From Thozetella sp. PMI_491 (Eukaryota > Ascomycota > Sordariomycetes > Chaetosphaeriales > Chaetosphaeriaceae), in NCBI GenBank assembly GCA_021432635.1, contig MU270038.1, positions 372,001 through 436,000 of the forward strand: a stretch of DNA of 64,000 bases. The letters run 5' to 3'. Made by a program: the position numbers and the translations under genes. The notes beneath the pieces were generated by a model. That model ran no database searches. It worked only from the letters and a program-made list of their open reading frames with translations, and had not been told where the DNA came from. This document shows positions 32,301-43,756 of this stretch, one piece after another; the first letter of the stretch is position 1; every line of letters begins with the position of its first letter.

Positions 32301-33633
32301 AGACGGCGCATCCTCGTGTGGTGTGGCCTGGTGTTGACCGCAAAAAAAACGCGGCTGGGGGGGGGAGGGGGGCTCTTGCCAAGAAGACCCGCTTCTCCCG
32401 CATCTCTGCCCTCTTCTCGTTCCTCCCTTGAACTTCCCTCCTGCACAAACCCCACGTCTCTTGCAGGACCATCTCGTTCGCGCCCACCGCCTTTGCAAGT
32501 CCCATGCATCATCGCCTCTCCTAGAGCACAAGCCAAGGATCAGCGCGCCCGGCCGACAACGCCCCCCCCTTCCTTCAAGAGTAAGAGGCCAAGGATCGCG
32601 CACGCCAGCAGCCCTGTTTAATGCGACCGCGACTGCGTTGCCTCCGTCACAGTGTCCGTATGTACCCTGCCGACGGAGGTCATGCGCTACGCATCTCCTC
32701 CACGCATTTTTGGGCTGGCGCCGCAACCCCCCCATTCGGTCAAACAAGCACTTTCTGACGCGACTGTGCAGGTATACCATAAGGCACGCAATCAACTGTG
32801 GAAACACAGCCAATCCTATCTTCCCCGCGATTGAACAAATAGCTCGACCTTTCGGGGCGGGCCCTTCTCGCGCAGCCAACCAGCATCAATCATCGACCAG
32901 TTTGGTGTAACTGCGTCCCCATTGCCGGCGGTTCGGCGCAGAAATACGCACGACTCGTCCTTCAGCTCGTCGAACCCGGGAAACGGAAGCGGCATCGGGC
33001 ATACAAGCTCAGCTAGCTGGCACCCGCCGCCACCAGTGAACCACCCGCTTGCCCCAACTCTCACTCTCTGGTCTCCGACGGCCGCGCCAACACAGCGCTA
33101 CGGCAACCGCGCACGACGGGTCGCTGTCCCGCCCTTTTCCCCCAGCCAGAACGTTCCGGCAGCAGGCAACCCAGCCAGACACCCTTGCGACTCCAGTAAA
33201 CTAGACCGGCCAAGCGTGTGCAGCCAGCCTAGGCCCCCGGTGGAGACCCGCAGCCGACCTGCATCCATTCACCCCCCCTCCCTCGTGCCGCACTCTGCTT
33301 CTCCCTCCGCATCCGCCGGGAGCTCCTCGTCCCATCCACTACCATTGCAAGCCCCAGTCCGTAAGTCCACAGCCTAGCTCAGCCAAACCAGGCTTCTCGT
33401 CCTTTCCGGCCCAGCCTGAAGTGAAGATCGGGCAGGGGATCCAGCGTAAAAATAATCCTAGGACGCGAACCGGCTCGATTGACGCACCTCGTGCAGGTCG
33501 AGCCGCCAAAAAGTCGCAAGCCCTACCACCCTGCAACGTGTCCAACGACACATCACCTCACCCTATTCCAGCTGTGCGAGTTGGCAGTCCAAGGAATTTG
33601 CAAGACGCCAGCAGCCGCTGCAGGTAGCCAAAT
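29334..33633. other. Gene-free region (4.3 kb) upstream of hap3
   Basis: No gene is supported. Many overlapping short frames occur on both strands. From about 32.4 kb the plus strand becomes pyrimidine-rich, as in long fungal 5' leaders, and several short upstream ORFs would precede the hap3 start if transcription begins there. A CCAAT pentamer lies at 32810-32814, and a second copy of the 12-mer taaggtacctag at 31885-31896. Confidence 0.6.
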
Positions 33634-34698
33634 ATGTCCGACTCCCCCCAATCTCAATCCAAGGATGTCGAACAAGGTGCACCGTCACCCGACGAGGACG
33701 CACAAATGAACGACCCTCAAGACCCACAGTCGTCCTCACTCGGCTATGAGTTCGAGGTAAAAGAGCAGGACAGATGGCTGCCTATCGCCAATGGTAAGTC
33801 CCTGCTCCTCTTGTCGTCCTTCATGATTCGCGTGCGCTTGATGTCGCCCTCCCGGCACGCTCGCGCTTGCAGAGCGAACAGGATACTAGTATTCGACTGT
33901 CATCGTTCTGAGACCCCCCCAACTAAGGCAACTGCGGATCGGCCACCGGCTCCTCCCATGTCTCGCGATTCGCCCGAGCGGCCGGTGGCGCGCCGCGCCT
34001 CGAGCACATCCTCCAAGACTGACCCGTGGGAGATATACGACGCTAACATTCGCAACTTTGCTCCAGTCGCCCGTATCATGAAGAATGCTCTTCCCGAGAA
34101 CGCCAAGATTGCCAAAGAAGCCAAGGAGTGTATGCAGGAGTGTGTCAGCGAGTTCATCTCGTTCATCACGAGTGAAGGTACATGCTCTTTCTCTCGATCT
34201 CTCCCCTCCCATCCGTTGCTCGTGGAAAACGACCCTTCAAGACCCCTTGTGCCGTACTAATCGACCCTCTTGTAGCTTCCGAGAAGTGCCACCAGGAGAA
34301 GCGGAAAACTGTCAACGGCGAGGACATTCTGTTTGCCATGACTTCCCTTGGCTTTGAGAATTATGCCGAAGCCCTGAAGATCTACCTGTCCAAGTATCGA
34401 GAGGTACCGTCCCCCTTTGCCACCCCCATCCAGCAAGCAGAGCTCTTTCCACCTGTTATCGAGGGTAAGCTGTATAGGGTTGTCCTCTAACTCAACGTAG
34501 CAACAGTCCCAGAGCAACAGGAACGAAAACCAACAGAACCGACCCAACAGCCAAGGCGGTTACGCGCCGACCGGCTCCAACCAAGGCGCGGGATCGTTCC
34601 CAGGTGGCGAGCTAGGTGGCCAGCAGGAAGGCGGCGATGGGCAGTACCTCGGCTACGCCGGCCAGTCCGGTCACAATGGCGCTGGTGCCGACTACTAG
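33634..34698 (+). CDS. hap3: CCAAT-binding complex histone-fold subunit Hap3/HapC (NF-YB)
   Basis: The NF-YB subunit of the CCAAT-binding complex, which pairs with Hap5/HapE and Hap2/HapB on promoters in the nucleus; 198 aa. Exons: 33634-33793, 34067-34177, 34276-34403, 34501-34698. Introns: 33794-34066 (273 nt), 34178-34275 and 34404-34500. Phases close as [33 protein letters not shown] and LSKYRE-QQSQSN. Seen: an acidic/Gln N-terminus, then the histone fold (about 48-140) with [34 protein letters not shown] and [14 protein letters not shown], and a Gln/Asn/Gly-rich tail. The match to NF-YB is close to complete across the fold. Intron 1 is unusually long and has no in-frame stop. Confidence 0.96.
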
Positions 34699-36307
34699 AA
34701 CCAGCTCCGGCAGCAATCAGAAAGCTCACACATGGCCAGCATTGCTTGGAGAACGAACAAGACAATAGTCTCTACTGATTCCGGCATTGGATCCACCACG
34801 GCGACCTGCGCTGGAAGGGCGCAACGAAGGCTTACGACCTACCTCGACGAGCAGAGTGTATAAGTAAGGTACGGACCTAAACGCATACCAAACTTGAGGA
34901 TCACCTTGCTTGGTGACCCCGGCGACGTACGCACCTGGTCAAAATGTACATGACGATTACGGATGGGAAGGAAGGTGGCAGGTTTCGGTTAGCAAATGGG
35001 GTCAAAATCTGGCGGGATGGATTTGGTTGAGGATTGCCCCCCTGTTCTTTCTCTCTTTCCCTTTTGCTTCGCTTTCGGTGTTTGCGCGATAGATTCCCCA
35101 CGGTTGGTCCTATCCTCTTCTCAGCGCCTAGCCCTGGTCGGCCCAGAGGCGGCGTTACGTTCGGCAGTCAAAACCCCATGTTCTCTGGACCGTCGGATAC
35201 CGGTCGACGCCAGAAACGAGACACCAGCAGACTTATAGCCCTTTTAATCCAAAATTTTCTTTGCTCTGCTGAGCTATACTAGTAGAAGGTTGGTGTACAC
35301 AGCACGGATAGGAAGAACATTCTATTCTGCTTCTACGGCTAGACTTGGGCTGGGGATTGATAGCCCCGATGTCTGAGACAGGGGAATCTTTGCGTGGGAG
35401 TTGTGTCACCGGCCCAGAACAGATACATGACTTATGTCTCTCCAGCCCTTCATATTAGTTCTAACTCTGGAGCAAAGGGCGGCGAAGCGCGACGGGATAC
35501 ATATATATACATGCCTTGCCGTATAGCTTACACCCCCGCATCTCCTCCTTGGCCACAAGCGGATTCGAGGCGAGTCTTCACACCTCAACGCTTGTGTTTT
35601 TGCGGCTGGGTTAGACCCATGGACTGAGATTCTCTCAAACTACCGCCCACAACGGGGCAGATAGATCTAGAAGTGTGTCACGAGACCATTTAAAGCGCCT
35701 TTCGCGGGTCATAATGTCCTCGCGGAGGGGAGAAGAGCAAGGAAAACAAAGGTGTAGACTGTTAGGTATTTATAGCCGATAAGAGTCCAATGAACTTACA
35801 GTCCCGCAGATTATTGGTCTACGTTGTTTCTGAAGTAAGGGTAGTGTACTCCTTCTCGTTGGTCTACCAAAGACCGCTTAGCCAGGGGCAGCTCGTGGGT
35901 CTTGTCAAGAGAAGTTGGTGCTCCTCCCTGCTCCTCCCCACAATGCTGCGCAAGCGGCGAATATCCACGCACGGACCACTCCGCTCAAGCAAGCGGTCAG
36001 AGGACCCCTCCTAGAAATTTTGACGACGGCTTCCCACACTTTTGCCCGCCAGGAAAAAGTTTCATGCCTCCCACACCCAGTCCTAGACTTCGGCAATACA
36101 TTCATTCCTTCACGTCGCCGGATACCCTACCCTGTACCTTTCCCTCAGATTGTTGTCAGTTATGCCAAACGATAAATTTCGGATCTGGTTTGTCAAACCT
36201 ACCTTCTAATAAACAACAGCCATCATCCTCTCCCGCTACGACCCCGGGCGCATACAATCGACCAGCCTTCGGAGACCTCCTAGGGAGCACCGCTTCCATC
36301 CCCCCTG
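34699..36307. other. Intergenic region between hap3 and rrn3
   Basis: About 1.6 kb, tandem orientation. No gene is supported. A CCAAT pentamer occurs near 35788, about 520 bp upstream of the rrn3 start. The last 300 bp are C/T-rich, as expected of a leader. Confidence 0.6.
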
Positions 36308-38664
36308 ATGACGACGGTGCCTACCATTGCGCCTCACCGGCGCACTACCGTCGTCTCGAAGGCTGGGGTACCGGTGAAACCCATCCTACGAAAGCCAACC
36401 TCCATACTAGGCACCCGCACACGAGACGACCAGGACGACGATGACGAAAGAATCATGAGCAGCCCGACCAAGCGGAGGAAGACGGTAGTCTTCAACGAGA
36501 CCTTGAACGAGGTAAAAGAGATCGAGGGAAAGAGTCTCGACGATGCGAAGCGCGAGGTGCGGCAGGCCCTTGCTGCTCACGCAGCAGGCGACTCGGAGGA
36601 CTATGACCGCCTGAAGGAGGTGTTCACCGCCCGGCGCCGGGAGGCCGGATCCGAGTCGGACGAAGACGAGGAAGACAACGAAGGCAAGAGCCCGCAAGAG
36701 CTGTTGCTCTACATGATCGCCCTGACGGCACATGTATCTCTCCTCGGCAAGTCCTGCTCGGGCCTGATCCGCGCCGTGCTGAAGTTCTCGTGGCTTGGCC
36801 GGGACGACGTCTTTGTCCGCGTCTATATACAATTTATAGCCGCTTTGGCAAGCGCACAAGGCTCCTCTCTAGCGCTAGTCTTGACCAGCATCATCGAGAG
36901 GTTCAAAGAAAGCCCCTCCTCCTGGTCGGTGGACGGCTACCCTGCGATAGACAAGGAGGCAGCACAGGAGAGATTACACACCGGCCTCGAGTATCTCTTG
37001 AATCTCTTCCCCGGAGCTACACCTATCACGGTGCGGTTGCTCGGCGAGAACTTCCCATTCGCGGATGACTCCAAACGAGTTCATATGGACTACATCAACA
37101 ACCTCCTCCGGATCACTGGCTACGCTCCGAAGTTCGAACGCGACGTCATGGAACTGATCTTGTCAAGGGTCTGTGAACTGGATGTGGGCATGGCTCTAGA
37201 TCTCGAGGAAGATGATGACACCACCAGGGCTATCATGGCCCACGTTGAGCGTGCCAACCTTGATGGAAACGACGACGACGAAGGCGACGATGGCAGTGAT
37301 GCCGATTCGGTCTTGAGCGACGAAACAGCGGAAGAGGACGAGGAGACGACGCATATTCTGGCCGTGTCACGCAAGATCCAGACCCTGGACGCAGCCTTGG
37401 TTAAGCTAATCGAGGTTTACAACCGGCCCTTCGGTGCGGGCTCCGACTCGCCTGAGGCGGTAGCCTGCTTCGAGAATCTACTTTCCGATTTCTGCAACGT
37501 CATCCTCCCTAACTTGAAATCAAGACAGTAAGATTGCCCTTGAAATACGAGGTATCTGCAGCGCTAACGCCGCCGCTTAACAGCATCCAATTCCTGGTAC
37601 GTTGGCATCACCGGCCTCATTCGAGGCTTTACGCTGGAATACCAGTTTGCTCTTTGGTATAATGTAATGGGCTGTTCAATGATTCTAACTGGTGGGTCCT
37701 CATAGGTGTTCCACCTCGCGCAGAAGAGTCGGCGTTTTACTGAGATGTTCATCGGAACTCTTCTGACCGTCACTGTGAGTCGGCCCCGCGGCCGCACTAC
37801 TGGGATGCGCTAGTGGCGGAGTGAAATCGCTGACCATCCATGCCCAGTTTGACTCCAATCGACCGGATGTGGTGAAGCAAGCCGCGGCCGCTTACCTGGC
37901 AAGCTTTGTTGCGCGAGGGGCCTATGTGCCCAGGGAGTTTGTGGTATGTAGCTGGAACAAACGATATCCTATGTTTCTCACGGCTGATGCGGGTCCAGCA
38001 AATGACGGCCACGACTCTGCTTAACTACCTGGACCACTTGAAAAAAGGTCACGAGAAAGAATGCCGCGGCCCGGATCTGCGACGGTACGCCCAGTACTAC
38101 TCGTTCATGCAGGGCCTTCTGTACATCTTCTGCTTCCGGTGGGCAGACTTTATCGACGAAGAAACGTCTTCTCGGATCGACCGTGACGACTTCGCCTCGT
38201 ACCTGGGCGCAGATCTCAGCTGGATGGCCGGGCTCAAGGAGAGGCTCCAGATGCACATATACCGAAACAAGCTCAACCCACTGAAGGTTCTATCGCCAGC
38301 AATCGTGCAGGAGTTCGCCCGGATCTGCCACCACCTGAATCTGATGTATATCTACCCTCTGCTTGAGCAGAACAAGAGCATTCAGCTGGCGCAATTCAGC
38401 AGCTACTCCACCGGTGGCGCTTCCCGGGACACTGGCATCGACCTGGCGGACGAACAATGGCACCATCTTGAGCCTTACTTCCCCTTTGATCCCTACCAGC
38501 TTCCTGCGAGCCGTCGGCTGCTTGATCTGGAGACCACTTACATGACATGGCGGTCCATCCCGGGACTGGATAAGGACGAGGACGAGGACGAGAGCGAGGT
38601 GGAAGCTGATGAAGACGACGAGGACGACATGGAAGAGGACACGGCGACTGACGACGGGAATTGA
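36308..38664 (+). CDS. rrn3: RNA polymerase I-specific initiation factor Rrn3 (TIF-IA)
   Basis: Rrn3 binds RNA polymerase I and brings it to the rDNA core promoter in the nucleolus; 687 aa. Exons: 36308-37527, 37584-37596 (13 nt), 37706-37774, 37848-37943, 37999-38664. Introns: 37528-37583, 37597-37705, 37775-37847, 37944-37998, all GT-AG with phases that close (LKSRQ/H-IQFL-VFHLAQKSRRF, TVT-FDSNRPDVVKQAAAAYL, PREFV-QMTATTL). Seen: a basic/acidic N-terminus, HEAT-like helices from about 135, a long acidic insert (about 295-350), the conserved AAAAYLASFVARGAYV, a block at YAQYYSFMQGLLYIFCFRWADF, and an acidic Glu/Asp C-terminus. These match the Rrn3 family throughout. Confidence 0.95.
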
Positions 38665-39703
38665 CGGCCCGTTGTCTATTGCCGGAGCTAGGAGTGGACG
38701 AGGAGTACAGGGAGGTCGGATATTAAGCAAGGCGTCGAGGGTTTTTGGCTGGAGATACTGGCACAGTGAATCATGCTGAGGCGCAGGGTATCTGGCATTT
38801 GAGATTTACCATAGCGATGAGTGGGCGGTAGGGCATCGGTTCGGCGTTTTTAGAGGAGGGTGTCCAATACCAAAAAGTTTTTTTTTCTTTACACATTCCC
38901 ATGCGGGTTCCGAGGGCCTTGGCTGCCGAGGGTTGTCTCGCTCGGAGTGTGCATATTTACCTAGGCACGATACCTACCTTCGGCAGGGAGGCTCCAATGT
39001 CTGTCGCAGTCGCACATCACTAGACTAGAGCCAGTGTTTGATTATTGTCGATGTGCCCGAGACAAAGAACTGTTGACTTTTGTTTTCCAACCTTGTTCCA
39101 GCTGTTCGGCGATTACAACGCAGAGGCGCGCGTTGCCTCAGTGCCCTCCATCCCTTCCACCTCCACCCCCCCAATCCTCCCTCCCCCACGAGCCGCGCCT
39201 GTGTGACGGTACCCGCAGCCCTGATTGGGCACCCCCTCCTCCTCCCCATTCGGTAGCCACACCGAAGTTCTTCGTCTCCCTTGCCCTCGACCTCTTTATC
39301 TGGCGTTTTTCAACAACCTCCCCGGACCGAACGTGGCTGTCGAGGAAACATCGCACAACTCGGGCGCAACGGCAGCGGTCCCAAGGAGGAAATCCAGCCG
39401 AAACGCGCAGCCTGCCCCGTGTCATGGGAGTGACAGCCGCGCACATCAAGGCGCGGGGTTTTGGCGACTTGCACGCTCGCGCATCTTCCTCGACGTTGCT
39501 CCTCTCGACTCACCGCCTGCTGGGCTCTTGATGCTGCCCGGGGCGACGCGAACCCCGGAGCAATCGGCACGAGGACAACCAGTTCCAACCAAGCCAGCGG
39601 CAGTAGCAGAGGCAGTTGCAGCAGCACCACCACCAACGGCACCACTCACTTGCAACCCATCACTCTCCCCACCACCGCCTCAAGGGGAGCACCCATCAGC
39701 ACC
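38665..39703. other. Intergenic region between rrn3 and the bZIP gene
   Basis: About 1 kb with no supported gene. A run of nine T bases follows rrn3 (38878-38886). The region from 39120 on is C-rich and probably the promoter and leader of the bZIP gene. Confidence 0.6.
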
Positions 39704-42329
39704 ATGCAGAGCGCGGACGACGACGTCGGCGCCGGTGACGGCGACAACTCGGATCGGCCAACTTTTACCTCGTTCTGGAAGAGGTCGAAGGAGGCCTTGA
39801 CGGCGAGAAAGATCACCTTCGTGCCAAACACCACTGGCCCGGGGCAAGGCGTCGGGCCGTCGAGCTCCATTGGTGAGTTTGCCTGCGTTCCAACCTCCCC
39901 TCCCCCCACGTCATGCAATTCTTTTGTTCTTTGGGCCCATTTTTTTTTCTTTTTTCCCTCTTCATTCGTATGAGCACACATGCACGCGCGCATGTGTATG
40001 TGTATGTGTGTCTCTGTGCCTGCGGGTGCGTGTGCGCCTTGCTAGTGTCTACCTGCCCCATACATATATATATTCCCTCCCGCGCTCTCTTTCGGTTTCT
40101 CCATACAACCAACGTCCCTTCTCCTTCCGCCCATCGCCCTCCAATCACGGTTTCCGTGCTCCGGTTGGGCTGGCCAAGAGAGGAAGGGGATGCGCGGTAA
40201 CCAAAATACCCGACCCGGGTGCTTGGGTCAGGAGGGGCCGCTCACTTCCCCCGCCCTTCGACTAATCCTCTCACGCCCCAAAAGATTTGTCATGGCGCAT
40301 GCTCGCATATGCTTTGCTACTGGAGGCAACAAAGCCCGCGAGCTCGTAAGGCTTCCTTTTGCTATCCGCCTGGCCGGGGCCAGCTTGCCCCTGTCCCACC
40401 CTTCCTCCATGCCATGTAGGATGATGATTTTACTCCTGCTGCTGCAGCTGCCCGTTGGGGAGCGTGAGAGCGAGGGAGCGCGGCCGAGATGGCGACTGTT
40501 AGGCTACCCAGGCATGCAGCAGGACAAAGAGGTTGGCCCGTCAGGCGAATGGGTACTTGTGGGTAGTGGACGGTGAGGCGTGTAGCCCCAGAGGAAGTTC
40601 CTCCGGCAAGGCTTGGCCGGACCACGCGCATTTTGTGGACCACGGCCTCGATGGCGCCGAAATAATCACACGGCGGCTCCAGATGCCACCCAGCTCCCGT
40701 CCAGAGAGGCTCTTTGGATTCCATCTTTTGTCTCGGCACCCGCGCCTGCATCCCAGAGTAGGCCTAGCCTGCTGCCCATCTATCCTCTCTCACCTCTTTC
40801 TTCCACCCACCCACACATTTCCACAGTCTGTATACCATTTTCCTAGGCATTCATCCATCCATACATACTACATACATCCCTCGTACATACCTTACCTACA
40901 GGCACACACACGCACACATCCGCATGTGTATGTAGTTGGCGTGTACATACATATCGTATACACGCCCAGAGAAATTACACACATATATATGCATGTATTC
41001 CACATCACCATCTTATTGCACCTTCCGTCCCCTCGGCCCACATTTCCCACGCCTTTCCTCTCTACACACCTCAACAGCCTCGTGCTTCTCGTCTTCCACT
41101 GGCCTGTTCCTTCTCCTTTCCTTCTCTTTCCTTTGCTCTCCCACCTTCTGCTCGTCACCGTGATGCCTCTACTCTTCCCAGCTAAGACGTTCAAAGACCA
41201 AGCCACACCGAAGACCGCCGAGGATAAACAACAACCTGACAAGGCTCTGCTACGGCGCGCCCAGGTCCGCAAGGCCCAGATCCAGCACCGACAGCGCAAG
41301 GCCAATTACGTCAAGCAGCTCGAGCTTGACATTGCTGAGATTCGGGACCTGATCAGCGGTGCTGAACGGGACGTCGACGCCCTCCGTGCTGAGAACGACA
41401 GCATGCGCGTGCAGATTCGCGGCGCCGTGGGTCAGCTTTCAGCGCCCGCTATGCGGGCAGGAGGCATGCCGCTGGTCAGACAGAGGGAAGGCATCACCAT
41501 GGGCCTCAGCTTCGACAGGGTGCTAAACGCGCCCAGCTACTGCATCGGCCCAACGTCGAGCGATGCAGGGGACTACTCCGGCCCCTCGACTAGCCAGCAG
41601 TTGCAACGGACTCAGGGCCCTCTAGCAACCCAGGCGCCCCTGCGGGCACCACCCTCTGGGACACTGGCTGGTATGACGTCCGAGCAGACGCAACTGGCCA
41701 TCAACTTTATTCTTGCGTACGCTTCACCCCCTTTTCTCTTCTCTCTCACCTCGATTTTGTGAAATGGCTAATTCGGTATACGCAGGCTGGAGCACATCTG
41801 CTGGGACCATTTTGATTCGTCTGACTTCCAGATGAGCACAGAGCCCACAGGCCCGGAATCAGGGCACACGCTCATGGCGTCATCCCTCGCTCTTCGGACC
41901 GCACCGCCCGCCGTCTTCGAAGGGGTCATCGCTACCAAGCAAAACATGCGCTCGGTGGATCCCTCGACCCGCTCGGCGCCTATCCCGCCGGACGTGTCCT
42001 GGCAGGCATCCGGGCTGACGCTCCAGAGCCTCTACGGACTCGCGTCAAGCGTCAACATGTCCGACCTCGACCTAACGCCGGTCCAGGCGTGGTTCGAGCT
42101 GGCAGCGCAGTACCCCACGGACCTGCTCCTGCGTCCCGACATCATGGACACGCTCAAGATGGAACTGGAGGGGGTTGTCAAGTGCCCCCACTACGGTGCG
42201 GTGATTGAGAGGACTGCCTTTGAGAGCATCGCGGGGAGAGTTTTAGATCCCGCCTTGGCGACGTGGAGGATGGAATACCTAGGCCAGGGAGGATTTCAGG
42301 ACATGAGTACCACCACCATTGCCTTCTAG
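39704..42329 (+). CDS. bZIP transcription factor of a fungal-specific class
   Basis: A predicted DNA-binding regulator, 415 aa in the full model. Exons: 39704-39872, 41182-41716, 41786-42329. Introns: 39873-41181 (1309 nt; GTGAGT donor, CCCAG acceptor) and 41717-41785 (GTACGC...GCAG). Phases close (SSI-AKTFKDQ; INFIL-ALEHICWDHF). Seen: an N-terminal segment TFTSFWKRSKEALTARKITF, then the basic region RRAQVRKAQIQHRQRKANYV (about 81-100) followed by heptad leucines/isoleucines to about 140, a Pro/Gln linker, and a conserved acidic C-terminal domain. The usual basic-region Asn is replaced, as in a known fungal bZIP subgroup. An ATG at 41163 is in frame with exon 2 across the acceptor and would give a shorter protein starting MPLLFPAKTF. 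Which start is used cannot be decided here. Confidence 0.82.
39873..41181 (+). other. Long first intron of the bZIP gene with simple repeats
   Basis: A 1309-nt intron, over ten times the local norm. It contains TG/CA repeats (39991-40010, 40909-40935), T/C tracts and repeated CATAC units (40860-40895). No coding exon inside it is convincing. The final 60 nt can alternatively be the 5' leader of a shorter transcript starting at ATG 41163. Confidence 0.6.
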
Positions 42330-43756
42330 ACAGACTGAGCTTGCCGGAACCGAACCCGCCTAATTGGGGGAGTTGTTTATTTGTCGGGGTTTCCGAGATC
42401 ACTTTCTTTTCCTCTTTGGCCTCTGTTCTTCTCGCTACGTTAGGCCACACGCCGATATGACAATACACTTGAATTTTTTTCAGCCTCTTCCCCCCCCGAG
42501 CAAGACGTGTACCTTACAAAGCTTTGCGGCTGCTCTGTAGCTAGAGGCAGATTACGTTGATTCCAAACGAGAAGGGAGGAGCTAAGGACCGGCAGGAAGA
42601 GGCTGCGTTGGCTGAGACACTCTGGGGTGGCGACCATTCCCTGGGCTTCGATGTGATGATGCTCGAACAAAGAAACCTAGATATTTAGGCCCCGTGCCTT
42701 GTAGCATTTATTCCAGCGCCCGGCCCTTCCTTGGCCAGGCCCTTCGGTGTTCGGCACCAAGGCCTGGCCGACGCAGGCCAAAAAGATTCCAAAGAGTGCA
42801 GCAATTCGGCGGCCAAGAGCTCCATATGGCACGTAGCACGCCCTCGCCACGGTCGTTTTTTCTTCGGATGCCTGCCGTCAGAAAATCCTGTGTGCAGTCG
42901 GGCCCCAGGGCGCTGCGTCACAGCCCCGGAGCCCCAAGGCTGTTGATTCGCGGCTGGGGGATGTGTTCAAGCGCCCGGACCGTCGATGCTTTGGAATCAC
43001 GGTAGACCAATCCGCGTGCGTGCCCCGCAGTCACATCCCGAAAGGGCAGCGCCACCAACCATCATCCTGTACAGTATGTACAACATTGTTTACTCCGTAC
43101 TTGGGAGACAATTATGTCCAGAATGCTACTACCGGGACCCTCTTGTCCAGCTCTGAACGCTATGTGGAATCACGCCCCGGTTCGGTCCGCCCTAGTTAGC
43201 TGCATTTCGGGTCCGCGCTTTCCCTTCCTAGCCGTTTCCTCCCCTCCTTCCGTCTCTCCCATTCATTACACGGCCCCTGCCTTGCCCATTCTGGTAATTC
43301 TGTTTAGGTCATCAATCCAGCTTACCTGTTGACTAACTAATCCTCCTATCCCCTGCCTTGTCCATTCTGGTAATTCTGTTTAGGTCATCAATCCAGCTGT
43401 TGACTAACCCACCTGTCCCCTGCGAACCCGCACCGCCCTCTTCACATCGGCGCCGTGATGCTGCTGACCGCCGCCGGCAAGGTGGTCCGGTGGAATTAGA
43501 TTGGGAGCACAAGCCGCGAGATTTGCGATCAAGCCTAGGACGAATATCGGCGCTGACGAAGCAGCCCTGGGGGAAATGATATTTATTCGTCGCCTTGAAG
43601 CCGTTTCCATGTCGTGATGTCTGTATCTTTTGCCCCAAGACCTCGCAGATCTGCTCTGGCATCTCTTCTCGGGCGATATAATCTAGCAAACACTCGTTCA
43701 AGCGCTCCCCGAGACATCACAGCCCCATTCCTGCTGGATCGAACACTGTACCGAGA
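42330..43756. other. Intergenic region upstream of the secreted propeller gene
   Basis: About 1.4 kb without a supported gene. It contains an imperfect inverted repeat (ggccaggcc 42733-42741, ggcctggcc 42761-42769) and the tandem duplication at 43274-43416. Confidence 0.65.
43274..43416. repeat. Tandem duplication (76 + 67 bp) in the propeller gene promoter
   Basis: Unit 1 (43274-43349) and unit 2 (43350-43416) both begin cccctgccttg and share ttctggtaattctgtttagg plus the following tcatcaatccagct, with one base change in the first 48 positions. They then differ by short indels before both reach gttgactaac. A further cccctgcg at 43417 restarts the unit. Confidence 0.9.

Noticed and set aside
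32214..32910. Open frames of 221 (minus) and 160 (plus) codons before hap3
   Set aside because: They overlap each other and are arginine/proline-rich; better explained as leader or spacer.
33634..34260. A single-exon 208-residue protein in place of spliced Hap3
   Set aside because: It breaks the conserved histone fold. The spliced model restores the full NF-YB sequence in phase; the open intron is reported as a finding instead.
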